Shown piece by piece: positions 33,302-40,548 of a DNA stretch of 64,000 nucleotides (positions are counted from its first letter, which is position 1; every line of letters begins with the position of its first letter). The stretch comes from Paramicrobacterium sp051513965 (lineage in GTDB: Bacteria; Actinomycetota; Actinomycetes; Actinomycetales; Microbacteriaceae). The stretch covers positions 124,001 through 188,000 of the forward strand of contig NZ_CP195847.1 in assembly GCF_051513965.1 (NCBI RefSeq). The letters are read 5' to 3'. A program made the position numbers and the translations under genes. The notes beneath the pieces were generated by a model. That model did not search any database and was not told where the DNA came from. It saw only the letters and a list, made by a program, of their open reading frames with translations.

Positions 33302-33502
33302 TCAATGGTCGTGCGAGCCTTGGCTCCGCCGAGTTCGCTTGTAGCGCGTGAGGCTAGTAACCAGCGCAACGACGAAGAGCGTCACGGGGACGATCCAGAC
33401 CAGCGGTCCTGAATTGTTCATATTCATGAATAAGAACACGATGATCCCCGCAATGAGGCCCGAGCCGATTCCAATTAGCAGGTTTCGTTTGTTACGTTCC
33501 AT
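33302..33502 (-). CDS. Small two-helix membrane protein in lower-GC pocket
   Basis: 66 residues from ATG 33502, with AGGA about eight bases upstream. MERNKRN, membrane segment LLIGIGSGLIAGIIVFLFMN, short loop NMNNSG, second segment PLVWIVPVTLFVVALVTSL, then basic tail TRYKRTRRSQGSHDH. The start overlaps the last 28 nt of the secreted-protein gene, so the two are coupled. By position and topology it could be a partner, immunity or anchoring protein for the secreted product; that is conjecture. Confidence 0.65.
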   Translation of the reverse strand: MERNKRNLLIGIGSGLIAGIIVFLFMNMNNSGPLVWIVPVTLFVVALVTSLTRYKRTRRSQGSHDH

Positions 33503-34443
33503 AGTGCAATTCCTGATCCCCACGGCATGTTCAGCTGCGCGCACCGTCCTTGTCGAGCAGCGTCCTTGATTGGTTTTTCCCACGTCCATAGGCGGGCGGA
33601 AGCCGCGAGCCCGCACGGAACTGAGAACGGTCCAGCAAAACCACAAAACGCGGTAGTGAAGTAAGCCGGCGAATAATTGTTGCTCAGTTTCACAGTTTCC
33701 GAATGCGTGAGCTTAACTGCCATACCCCACCATTCTGTCCACGCAGTTGGGTCGGCTACGACTGGGTACCTTACATTCGCTTGCACATGGTCGACAACTT
33801 GGACTAATGAGCTTCCGTCCATTTCGTAATGAGTTGGAACCGAATTTCCCTCTGCGTCCTTGGCCCAGGGGGCTCCAATGGCAAATAGTCCCGCGCCTGT
33901 GTCACTTATGGCCACGAAGCCGCCATCATCCGTAGGTCGAAGTTCGACGCCGCTCGGTAACGTAAGAGGGTACTCGAAGCGTGTCGGCGCACCACGGTCG
34001 TGAATTACGGTATTTACCTGAACTCTTGAGTCATTGGTGACTACGGGGACGGTGGTCGTACCGTTTTGATTGTCGTATGAAACTACCCCGTCTTTCTGCG
34101 CTTTCGCGTCGGAGGCTTGCGCCGCGAACGGCAGTCCCATCTTGACTTTCTCGTTATCAATCGTGATTGTGATCCCCTCGCGCGGATCACGCGGAACGTT
34201 GACGTCGACTTGGTCTTGCGAGGTCGCAAGCGCAGATTTTTCGGACGGATCGGGTGCAACGTTTATCGCATGGTTCACTGTGCCAGGAGTGGCTCGTTGC
34301 ACTGCACCTAAGATTTCATTCTCCGCGCCACTCGCAGGGGCGACTGCGAGGCCCAGCGAGACAAGAAGGGTTCCGCATGTCGCTACGACTATAAGCTTGA
34401 GCTTTTTGCGTACCCCGATTGCTGCCGAGGGTGGGTGATGCAT
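33475..34443 (-). CDS. Secreted protein of unknown function, lower GC
   Basis: 322 residues from ATG 34443; the frame opens 93 nt earlier but this start places RKKLKLIVVATCGTLLVSLG as a signal peptide with a likely cleavage after APASGA. The mature part has VPRDPREGITITIDNEKVKM, then FEYPLTLPSGVELRPTDDGG near 165, ANVRYPVVADPTAWTEWWGM near 240, and a C-terminal region with four Cys (TTAFCGFAGPFSVPCGLAAS, QGRCAQLNMPWGSGIALWN, final C). The YPVVADP motif and Cys-containing end recur in secreted actinobacterial proteins of unknown role. Base composition is far more AT-rich than the neighbours, with non-preferred codons (AAT, GTA, TCA), which suggests transfer. Confidence 0.75.
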   Translation of the reverse strand: MHHPPSAAIGVRKKLKLIVVATCGTLLVSLGLAVAPASGAENEILGAVQRATPGTVNHAINVAPDPSEKSALATSQDQVDVNVPRDPREGITITIDNEKVKMGLPFAAQASDAKAQKDGVVSYDNQNGTTTVPVVTNDSRVQVNTVIHDRGAPTRFEYPLTLPSGVELRPTDDGGFVAISDTGAGLFAIGAPWAKDAEGNSVPTHYEMDGSSLVQVVDHVQANVRYPVVADPTAWTEWWGMAVKLTHSETVKLSNNYSPAYFTTAFCGFAGPFSVPCGLAASARLWTWEKPIKDAARQGRCAQLNMPWGSGIALWNVTNETC

Positions 34444-34661
34444 TGCGGCATTCCAATCATTTATTGATTCGATCCAGATTTCCGTTGATGCGCTAACGGC
34501 GGGTTTGATGAGAGTCAATAGAGCTACTCGATTCAAACAGGAAAACCGCGAATGTTTGGCCAGGTCTCGGCGTGAAATTCACCTAAATATGCACGGGAAA
34601 GTGTCTTGAGGTGCGCCATTTTCTTCTCGTATGGCAAGCGTGTCTAGGAGTACTACCGGGC

Positions 34662-34760
34662 ATGAAGAAGGCGCTCGATGCGCCCGCTGAGCACTACGAC
34701 CGGCGCGACATGCTCGAGCTCTATGAGGCGCTCGGGAAGGCGATGGGCGACGGCAAGAAG
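34662..34760 (+). pseudogene. Diverged 99-bp fragment of a citrate synthase gene
   Basis: Aligns without gaps to prpC positions 32836-32934: 84 of 99 bases match by hand count, and seven of the 13 changed codons are synonymous. Encoded MKKALDAPAEHYDRRDMLEL versus MKKALDELVEHYDRRDMLEL in prpC. Nothing of the rest of the gene was found on either side. The synonymous drift implies descent from a functional homologue rather than a recent slip copy. It marks the right side of the lower-GC pocket. Confidence 0.85.
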
Positions 34761-34813
34761 AATAACGCAGGCGCGGGAAGGGGCGTCGCGCCGAAATCTG
34801 CCAGGCTGAGCGT

Positions 34814-35269
34814 ATGACGACACCCATGCCGACCGGGCCACCTCGCACGGTGCCGATTCCCGCAGGAGACATCACCCTTCGCGACGCACGGTCGGGACAG
34901 TCGCGCGTCGTCTCACTGCGGTCGTTTGAGATCGGCGAACCCCCCAACGCGTTCGGACTGCACGACACGCTCGGCAACGTGTGGGAGTGGTGCTGGGACT
35001 TCGCGGACACCGCGCGCTACCTCGACTACCGGACGCTGCGAGGCGGAGGCTTCGCCGACCGGGAGTGGAGCGTGCGAGCATCCGTGCGGCGTGCCTGCGC
35101 ACCCGACGGCGTGCCCCCCGACGTGGGCTTTCGGGTGGCGCGCGGTGCCGTGGCCGCGTCCGGTGAAGCCGCTGCTCAGGGGTGGTCAGCAGAAGCTGAC
35201 CGGCGGCGGGCAGACGTGCGCGGCCCTCTCCCCGTGGGATGGACACCGCACCGCGCGCTGCTGGGGTGA
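34814..35269 (+). pseudogene. Formylglycine-generating-enzyme-like protein, central part deleted in frame
   Basis: 151 residues. The first 42 (PRTVPIPAGDITLRDARSGQ, then VSLRSFEIGE) match the N-terminus, and from PPNAFGLHDTLGNVWEWCWD on, the C-terminal core (YRTLRGGGFADREWSVRASV, DVGFRVARGA) of SUMF1/EgtB/PvdO-type proteins. These are normally about 250-300 residues; roughly 100-120 between FEIGE and PNAFG are absent, including the segment usually holding the calcium-site residues and the PTEAEWEYA motif. The frame is kept, so a short protein may be made, but the fold should be incomplete. The Cys pair of true sulfatase-activating enzymes is not seen. Confidence 0.75.
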
Positions 35270-35278
35270 GCGCTCGGG

Positions 35279-36106
35279 TCAGGCACGCGTTTTCTTGCCG
35301 AGCGAGGACGCCACGATGATCGAGAACGCGATTGCCGCGAGACCGATGATGAGCAGCAGAAACCCGAACGCCCAGACGATGTCGGACGTCGGGGCCTCAC
35401 CGATCTGGGTGAAGAGTCTCATCATGGAGCTGAGCTCAAAGCCGATGCTCTCGATGTCCACGCCACGAGTGAAGCTGACCGTGAGGCCGCCGATGAGCGA
35501 CAGAGCGAAGCCGAACACCAGTGAGAGGATCGCCGCCTTTCCGAGCGAGGTGTCAGCCAGCTTCTCAAGGGTGCCGCCCTGGGCGATGGTGCGAGGATGC
35601 CGCACGGCGATGATCGGCAGCACGACGAGGATGAACGCGACGAACGCGCCTCCGATCTGGCTCGCATAGCCGCCGAGGCCGGTGAGCATCGTCTGGGTGA
35701 GAAGGGTGCCCGGCCACCAGACGTTCTGAGCGTCTGGCCCCACCAGGGCGCGATTCGCAGGGACGAGCCACGCCCCGATGAGGACGAGCACGTTCACCAC
35801 GATGACGGGGAGGGCGCTTAAGAACGCAGACGTGAGGAAATGCCGGGCTGTTCGGTAGCCGCTGGTCATGTCGCCGCGCAGGATCATCAGGCAGTGCACG
35901 AGTGACAGCAGTCCCGGGGCGATCTGTGGAAGAGCACCGAGAATGCGGGCTCCATCGGCATCGTTGAAGCTGTCGAGCGTGCCGACGGTTGCGAGAACGA
36001 CAGCGGCGACGGGCAGGAAGATCCGTGGGCCCGTGTACAGCCAGACGACGAGACTCCAGGGGCGTGAGGCATCCTTGCGTCGAATTCGCGCCATGACGGT
36101 GACCAT
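35279..36106 (-). CDS. Multi-pass membrane protein of unknown function
   Basis: 275 residues if started at ATG 36106 (ATG 36094 is an alternative; neither has a good ribosome site). About six membrane segments: FLPVAAVVLATVGTLDSF, ILGALPQIAPGLLSLVHCLM, SAFLSALPVIVVNVLVLIGA, GGAFVAFILVVLPIIAV, AAILSLVFGFALSLIGG and VWAFGFLLLIIGLAAIAFSI, ending GKKTRA. The basic N-terminus MARIRRKDASRP suggests a cytoplasmic start. Not assigned to a transporter family. It converges on the deleted FGE-like gene. Confidence 0.65.
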   Translation of the reverse strand: MVTVMARIRRKDASRPWSLVVWLYTGPRIFLPVAAVVLATVGTLDSFNDADGARILGALPQIAPGLLSLVHCLMILRGDMTSGYRTARHFLTSAFLSALPVIVVNVLVLIGAWLVPANRALVGPDAQNVWWPGTLLTQTMLTGLGGYASQIGGAFVAFILVVLPIIAVRHPRTIAQGGTLEKLADTSLGKAAILSLVFGFALSLIGGLTVSFTRGVDIESIGFELSSMMRLFTQIGEAPTSDIVWAFGFLLLIIGLAAIAFSIIVASSLGKKTRA

Positions 36107-36194
36107 AGCATTCGCCGCCCCGCGCCGGCGAAGCCCCCGTCGTGATTGAATGACGTAATGACCAGTGAAGCGCCGCCTGAACAGCATCCGGCCC

Positions 36195-36304
36195 TACTGG
36201 GAGCAGATCATGCCCGCGATGCCCGACGAACTGATGCAGAAGTAGCTCCGCACCGTCGCCGACGCGCTCGCCGCGGACGGGGGCGCGGCGTATCCGTTTC
36301 GGTA
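36195..36304 (+). pseudogene. Short broken ORF remnant
   Basis: One frame reads YWEQIMPAMPDELMQK, stop (TAG 36243-36245), then LRTVADALAADGGAAYPF and a further stop near 36303. The composition looks protein-like on both sides of the stop, as if a Tyr codon had become TAG. I cannot name the parent family. A different frame from ATG 36158 shows only Arg-rich shadow sequence. Confidence 0.35.
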
Positions 36305-36344
36305 GCGGCGCTTCTGCACTCGTGCGTGTGACGAGCGTGAAGAA

Positions 36345-36695
36345 TCAGGCTCTGCTGGAGAGCACGCAGAACTCGTTGCCCTCGGGATCGAGGAGCACGA
36401 CCCACGGTTCGTCGCCCGTCTGACCGACCTCCGCCCGGCGGGCACCCAGTGCGAGGAGGCGCTCGACCTCCGCCTGCTGGTCGTCGGGCCGAAAGTCGGG
36501 GTGCACCCGGTTCTTCACTCGCTTCGCGCTGCTGTCGTTGCCGAAGAGCATCCCGGGCAGTCGGTCTTCGCTCGGGCGGATCTCGACGCCGTCGCTGTCG
36601 TCGACGACGACCCAGCCGAGGGCTTCGGCCCACCAGTGCCCGAGCATCTGCGGGTCTTCAGAATCGACGATGATCTGTTCCCATTCCAATGCCAT
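36345..36695 (-). CDS. VOC-family (glyoxalase-like) protein
   Basis: 116 residues, a single Glyoxalase_6-type domain made of two beta-alpha-beta-beta-beta halves. LEWEQIIVDSEDPQMLGHWW at the start, EALGWVVVDDSDGVEIRPSE in the first half, RVHPDFRPDDQQAEVERLLA and GDEPWVVLLDPEGNEFCVLS at the end, where Glu of GNEFCV is the usual metal ligand. Cytosolic. Members include small-molecule resistance proteins and dioxygenase-like enzymes; no specific activity assigned. Confidence 0.88.
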   Translation of the reverse strand: MALEWEQIIVDSEDPQMLGHWWAEALGWVVVDDSDGVEIRPSEDRLPGMLFGNDSSAKRVKNRVHPDFRPDDQQAEVERLLALGARRAEVGQTGDEPWVVLLDPEGNEFCVLSSRA

Positions 36696-36771
36696 CTGCT
36701 CAGAGTAAATGGTCTGCTCCGATTTGGCGATACCTACCTATGCACTGTGCTGCGCGCTACAGAATGTGCCC

Positions 36772-36797
36772 TGCGCTACAGGAATTTCTGTAGCGCA
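36772..36797. repeat. TGCGCTACAG inverted repeat
   Basis: TGCGCTACAG, GAATTT, CTGTAGCGCA: a 26-nt palindrome with one mismatch in the centre, plus another GCGCTACAG 18 bp upstream in direct orientation. It lies between divergent genes (VOC and thioesterase), so it may be an operator shared by both, or a hairpin. Confidence 0.55.
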
Positions 36798-36940
36798 AAC
36801 CCGAACAAATAGCGCGGTGGGGAGTCCGGTGCGGTGGGTTGTGGTCAACAGCACGTGAGGGCGCGCACGCGGCACGACGACTTGTCGGAGGCTGACAGCC
36901 GAGGCGCGATGCGTCGCGGCATCCGTCTACTCTCATCGAT

Positions 36941-37504
36941 ATGCACATGATTCTGCGCACAATGCTGGTGCTGTGGCGCGCGCGACGTGGGCTGCGGCGC
37001 CGCGGAGCCGTCGACCCTTACGCGGTGAGCCACCTGAAGCTGCGGGTGCTCCCGACTGATCTCGACATCCTCAAGCACGTCAACAACGGCGTGTACTTCT
37101 CGCTCTTCGATCTGGGCCGCTTCGACCTGCTCATGCGAAGCGGCATGTGGAACACCTTCACCGAACGGGGCTGGTACCCGGTCGTCGCGAGCGAGACGAT
37201 CACGTTCCGCAAGTCGCTGACCCTGTGGCAGCGGTTCACGGTTGAGACACGCATTCTGGGCTTCGACGACCGTTCTTTCTACCTCGAGCACCGGGCCGTC
37301 GTGCGCGGCGAGGTGTACACGCAGGCCTTCATTCGTGCGCGGTTCTTGAAGAAGTCCGGCGGCACAGTCTCGGTCGACGAGCTTCTCGACGCGATCGGCC
37401 ATGACCATGAGCGCGATCTCACGGTGCCCGACTGGCTGGTGCAATGGGGCAAGGATGCCGCCCTGCCGTCGACCCGGCAGCCAGCACCGAGCGTCTGGAA
37501 CTGA
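36941..37504 (+). CDS. Acyl-CoA thioesterase (4HBT/THEM6-like)
   Basis: 187 residues. After a short basic N-terminus (LWRARRGLRRRGAVDPYAVS) comes a hotdog fold: LKLRVLPTDLDILKHVNNGV (Asp-Ile-Leu-x-His-Val-Asn-Asn, the thioesterase core near residues 30-50), YFSLFDLGRFDLLMRSGMWN, then ASETITFRKSLTLWQRFTVE near 85 and the strand ending AFIRARFLKKSGG near 130. THEM6-type proteins share the HxNNxxY layout. ATG 36947 is an alternative start. Isolated gene, substrate chain length unknown. Confidence 0.85.
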   Translation: MHMILRTMLVLWRARRGLRRRGAVDPYAVSHLKLRVLPTDLDILKHVNNGVYFSLFDLGRFDLLMRSGMWNTFTERGWYPVVASETITFRKSLTLWQRFTVETRILGFDDRSFYLEHRAVVRGEVYTQAFIRARFLKKSGGTVSVDELLDAIGHDHERDLTVPDWLVQWGKDAALPSTRQPAPSVWN

Positions 37505-37589
37505 CGTCTCGCGCCTCAGCGACCTCAACCTGTGCAGGAGATGCACGACAGCACCTCGACTGTCGCGAGCGACACCGAGCGGCAGTGCG

Positions 37590-38954
37590 TCAGCGGAGGC
37601 CCACGATGCGTCCATTCGGGTTCGTCTGGGCGCGGATCGCACGCAGTCGCTCGGCGTTCTCGGCGCTCCACGCCCGTGCGGTCACCTCGTCGATCGGCAC
37701 GTCAGCGAGGAAGTTCACGGGCGTCTGAGGTGCGGCCCACTGCTCGGCCTCGGCGAGGAACGGCGCGAGTGACGAGTCATACAGCTCGTCCTGCGCCGTC
37801 GGGGAGATTCCGAGAGCGCTGAACAGGTAGGTGCCGTCGCGCCCGTCTGCCGCAGTGTCAGGTACGGGGCGCTCTGTGCCGATGTGACGAAGCTCGACGA
37901 CGGTGAGCGGCGTCTCGCCATCGGCACCGAACGATCCGATGAAGCTCTCGAGAAAGGCGTCATCGAACGTTCGCAGCAGGTGCGCCGATGACCACGCGTG
38001 CATGGGAGACGGGTCCTCTGGGTCGTTGTGGATGCGGCCCGTCTCCGTCAACGGCATCGGGCCGATGTCGTCCGCCATCGCGGGCGCCGCCTCTCGCAGC
38101 GGAGCGACGATGGCCTCCGCATCCTCGGCCGCATTCGGAACGGCGACCCGGACGCTCAGCACGGTCGCGCCGCGCATGGATGCAGGAATCTGCTCGACAT
38201 CCGGAAAGCGGATGACGGCGACGGAGCTCGTCACGGTGTCGGGTACGTCGCGACTCCAGCGCGACCATGCTCGGAGGACATCGGCGATGTGCTCCGCGCT
38301 GAACGTGAGGCTTCCGGCATACAGCGAGGGAATCTCGGCGAGCTCGATCGTCACCTGGGTCACCACTCCGAACCCCGATTTTCCTCCTCGAAGTGCCCAG
38401 AACAGCTCAGAATTCTCGGTGTCGGATGCCGTCACGAGCTCGCCCGCTCCGGTGACGAGCCGCACGCTTCGCACCCAGTCAGACCCGAAGCCATGGCTCC
38501 GCGCGAGCGGGCCGAGGCCGCCGCCGAGCAGAAACCCGACGACGCCCACCGCAGGGGCGGACCCCGTGATCGGCGCGAGGTCGTAGGGCGCGGCCGCATC
38601 GGCGACCGTGCGCCAGCGCAGACCGGCCCCGACCGTGGCGGTGCGGCTGGCCGGGTCCACGTGGAGGTGATCGAGGCGGCGCGTCGTGATGAGCATCCCC
38701 CTGTCGATGTGGTCGTGAGTTCCGTGGCCCGTCGACTGGACGTGGACCGGAAGATCGTGCGCGATGGCGAAGCGCACGGCTTCGACGACGTCGGATTCCG
38801 TCGCTGCTCCGACCGCGATGTCGGGGGAGTGCGAAAGAAAGAGGAACTGGCCGCGAGCTTCGTCAGCCAGGCGTGGGTCGTCCGCGAGAAGGACGGGACC
38901 CGTGACACGGTCCGCGAGATTGGCGGCATCCTGATGCGTGAATGGGATGGTCAT
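37590..38954 (-). CDS. FAD-linked (BBE-type) oxidoreductase
   Basis: 454 residues if started at ATG 38954; an ATG 30 nt earlier is possible and neither has a clear ribosome site. PCMH-type FAD domain: VHVQSTGHGTHDHIDRGMLI near residue 70 (His of TGHG is where BBE enzymes attach FAD covalently), TATVGAGLRWRTVADAAAPY, VGVVGFLLGGGLGPLARSHG near 130, ELFWALRGGKSGFGVVTQVT near 185. The C-terminal ANAERLRAIRAQTNPNGRIV-like segment is the berberine-bridge motif, slightly diverged. No signal peptide. Substrate could be a sugar or aromatic alcohol; not assignable. Confidence 0.87.
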   Translation of the reverse strand: MTIPFTHQDAANLADRVTGPVLLADDPRLADEARGQFLFLSHSPDIAVGAATESDVVEAVRFAIAHDLPVHVQSTGHGTHDHIDRGMLITTRRLDHLHVDPASRTATVGAGLRWRTVADAAAPYDLAPITGSAPAVGVVGFLLGGGLGPLARSHGFGSDWVRSVRLVTGAGELVTASDTENSELFWALRGGKSGFGVVTQVTIELAEIPSLYAGSLTFSAEHIADVLRAWSRWSRDVPDTVTSSVAVIRFPDVEQIPASMRGATVLSVRVAVPNAAEDAEAIVAPLREAAPAMADDIGPMPLTETGRIHNDPEDPSPMHAWSSAHLLRTFDDAFLESFIGSFGADGETPLTVVELRHIGTERPVPDTAADGRDGTYLFSALGISPTAQDELYDSSLAPFLAEAEQWAAPQTPVNFLADVPIDEVTARAWSAENAERLRAIRAQTNPNGRIVGLR

Positions 38955-39063
38955 GGGGGAGAGCGTATGCCCGGGCACTGACATTGGCGAGGAACGCTCA
39001 GGAACTGCGAAGCTCCCCGGGGCGCTGAGCTTCGATGTCAGCGGCATCGCATAGTGTGCGTGC

Positions 39064-40083
39064 ATGACGTTCGTTCAGGAGGATGCCGAGTCGCCGGTCG
39101 AAGCCGCGTCAGTGTCATTGCGCACCGTGGCAGAGGCATTGGGGGATGCTCCCGAGCCAGATCGCTGTGGCGATGACGACTGCGTCACGACGGTCTATCG
39201 GCCCAGGCATCCTCTTGACGTGCGCGAAGTGCTCTCGCCTCTCGCGCGCGGGGGTGACGGGCCGAGTTTCCGACGAACCGCGAACGGTGCGTGGCTGACC
39301 TTCCGCACTCCGGAGGGACCTGCGACCCTGCGAATCGCACAGCACGGTGATGAGGCGCACGCGAGCGCGTGGGGTGCGGGTGCGTCATGGGCGATCGAGG
39401 GTGTACCCGAGCTTCTCGGGGCCGGCGATGACTGGTCCACGCTCGATGTCGCGTCGAGTCCGCTGCTGACGGAGGTTCGTCGTCGCAACCCCGGTATCCG
39501 GCTGAGTAGAAACCGGCGGGTCTTCGAGATGCTCGTGCCGTCCATCATCGAGCAGAAGGTGACATGCACCGAAGCATGGCGGTCATGGCGCCTGCTTGTG
39601 CGCAGGCATGGGGACGTCGCGCCGGGGCCAGCGCCCGAGGGGATGTGGGTTGCGCCGGATGCCGAGGCGTGGCGACGCATTCCGAGCTGGGAGTGGCACG
39701 CGGTCGGCATCGGACCTCAGCGGTCTGAGGCAATTGTGCGAGCCAGCCGCGTCGCCGATGCGATCGATCGCACAGCGGCAGAGTCGGCTTCGACGGCATC
39801 CGCTCGCCTTCGGAGTCTTCCGGGGATCGGCGTCTGGACGGCTGCGGAGGTCACTGCTCGGTCCCACGGCGACGCAGACGCGGTGAGCGTCGGCGACTAC
39901 TCTCTCGCCTCGACCGTCGGCTGCGCGCTCGTGGGTGAGCCCGTCGATGATGATGGGATGCTCGAACTGCTCGCGCCGTGGGCAGGGCAGCGCCAGAGGG
40001 TGCTGCGGCTCATCGCGCTGAGCGGCATCCGCAAACCGCGCCGAGGTCCTCGCATCACGCGGCAGGACCACCGCTGGCACTAG
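39064..40083 (+). CDS. AlkA-type DNA-3-methyladenine glycosylase
   Basis: 339 residues, HhH-GPD superfamily base excision repair enzyme. The N-terminal part (to about 150) is the variable AlkA-like domain. SRNRRVFEMLVPSIIEQKVT near 150-170 matches the glycosylase helix, RLRSLPGIGVWTAAEVTARS near 255 is the helix-hairpin-helix, and ADAVSVGDYSLASTVGCALV carries the catalytic Asp of GDY. C-terminus RGPRITRQDHRWH is common in actinobacterial members. It starts divergently, 110 nt from the FAD oxidoreductase, and overlaps the YrhK gene tail to tail. Confidence 0.9.
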   Translation: MTFVQEDAESPVEAASVSLRTVAEALGDAPEPDRCGDDDCVTTVYRPRHPLDVREVLSPLARGGDGPSFRRTANGAWLTFRTPEGPATLRIAQHGDEAHASAWGAGASWAIEGVPELLGAGDDWSTLDVASSPLLTEVRRRNPGIRLSRNRRVFEMLVPSIIEQKVTCTEAWRSWRLLVRRHGDVAPGPAPEGMWVAPDAEAWRRIPSWEWHAVGIGPQRSEAIVRASRVADAIDRTAAESASTASARLRSLPGIGVWTAAEVTARSHGDADAVSVGDYSLASTVGCALVGEPVDDDGMLELLAPWAGQRQRVLRLIALSGIRKPRRGPRITRQDHRWH

Positions 40084-40388
40084 TAATCGTTCGCAGCGAC
40101 GGCGGAGTCGTCAGCGGGATGAAAGCGGCGCAGGTGGACGTGTCGGGCGAGCCGAATGACCGGTCGGATGAGCATCTCGACACTGCCGACGACGAAGAGC
40201 CAGGTGGCGGCGGTCGCTGTCGCCTCTGAGAAGAAGAGGCAACTGCCGACGAGAAACCAAAGCCCGATCAGCACGTCGTTGCTGATGCTGAGTGCCTCGT
40301 AGCGTTTTCGAATCACGAGCTCTTCGCGGCCGAGGTGCAGAACCAGCACGCCGCTTCTGCTGCGCGCGTCTTCTGATGCGTCAGACAT
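40080..40388 (-). CDS. YrhK-domain small membrane protein
   Basis: 102 residues from ATG 40388 (AAAGGAGACACG upstream). LHLGREELVIRKRYEALSIS, then NDVLIGLWFLVGSCLFFSEA and ATTWLFVVGSVEMLIRPVIR-like sequence give two membrane helices and the conserved YrhK pattern, ending in RLARHVHLRRFH. Function unknown in all species. Shares four bases with the end of the glycosylase gene. Confidence 0.82.
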   Translation of the reverse strand: MSDASEDARSRSGVLVLHLGREELVIRKRYEALSISNDVLIGLWFLVGSCLFFSEATATAATWLFVVGSVEMLIRPVIRLARHVHLRRFHPADDSAVAANDY

Positions 40389-40548
40389 CGTGTCTCCTTT
40401 CACAAGGCCGTCGCTCCCACGCTACGCGTGTTGGGGCTGCTGCCCGTGGTGGGGTGCTTTGTCGTCCACAGGGGTGTGGATTCGGAAGTTATCCACAATC
40501 AGGACTTTCGTTGTCTTCAGTGTCGGTGGTGGGTGGCAGAGTTGGGGC

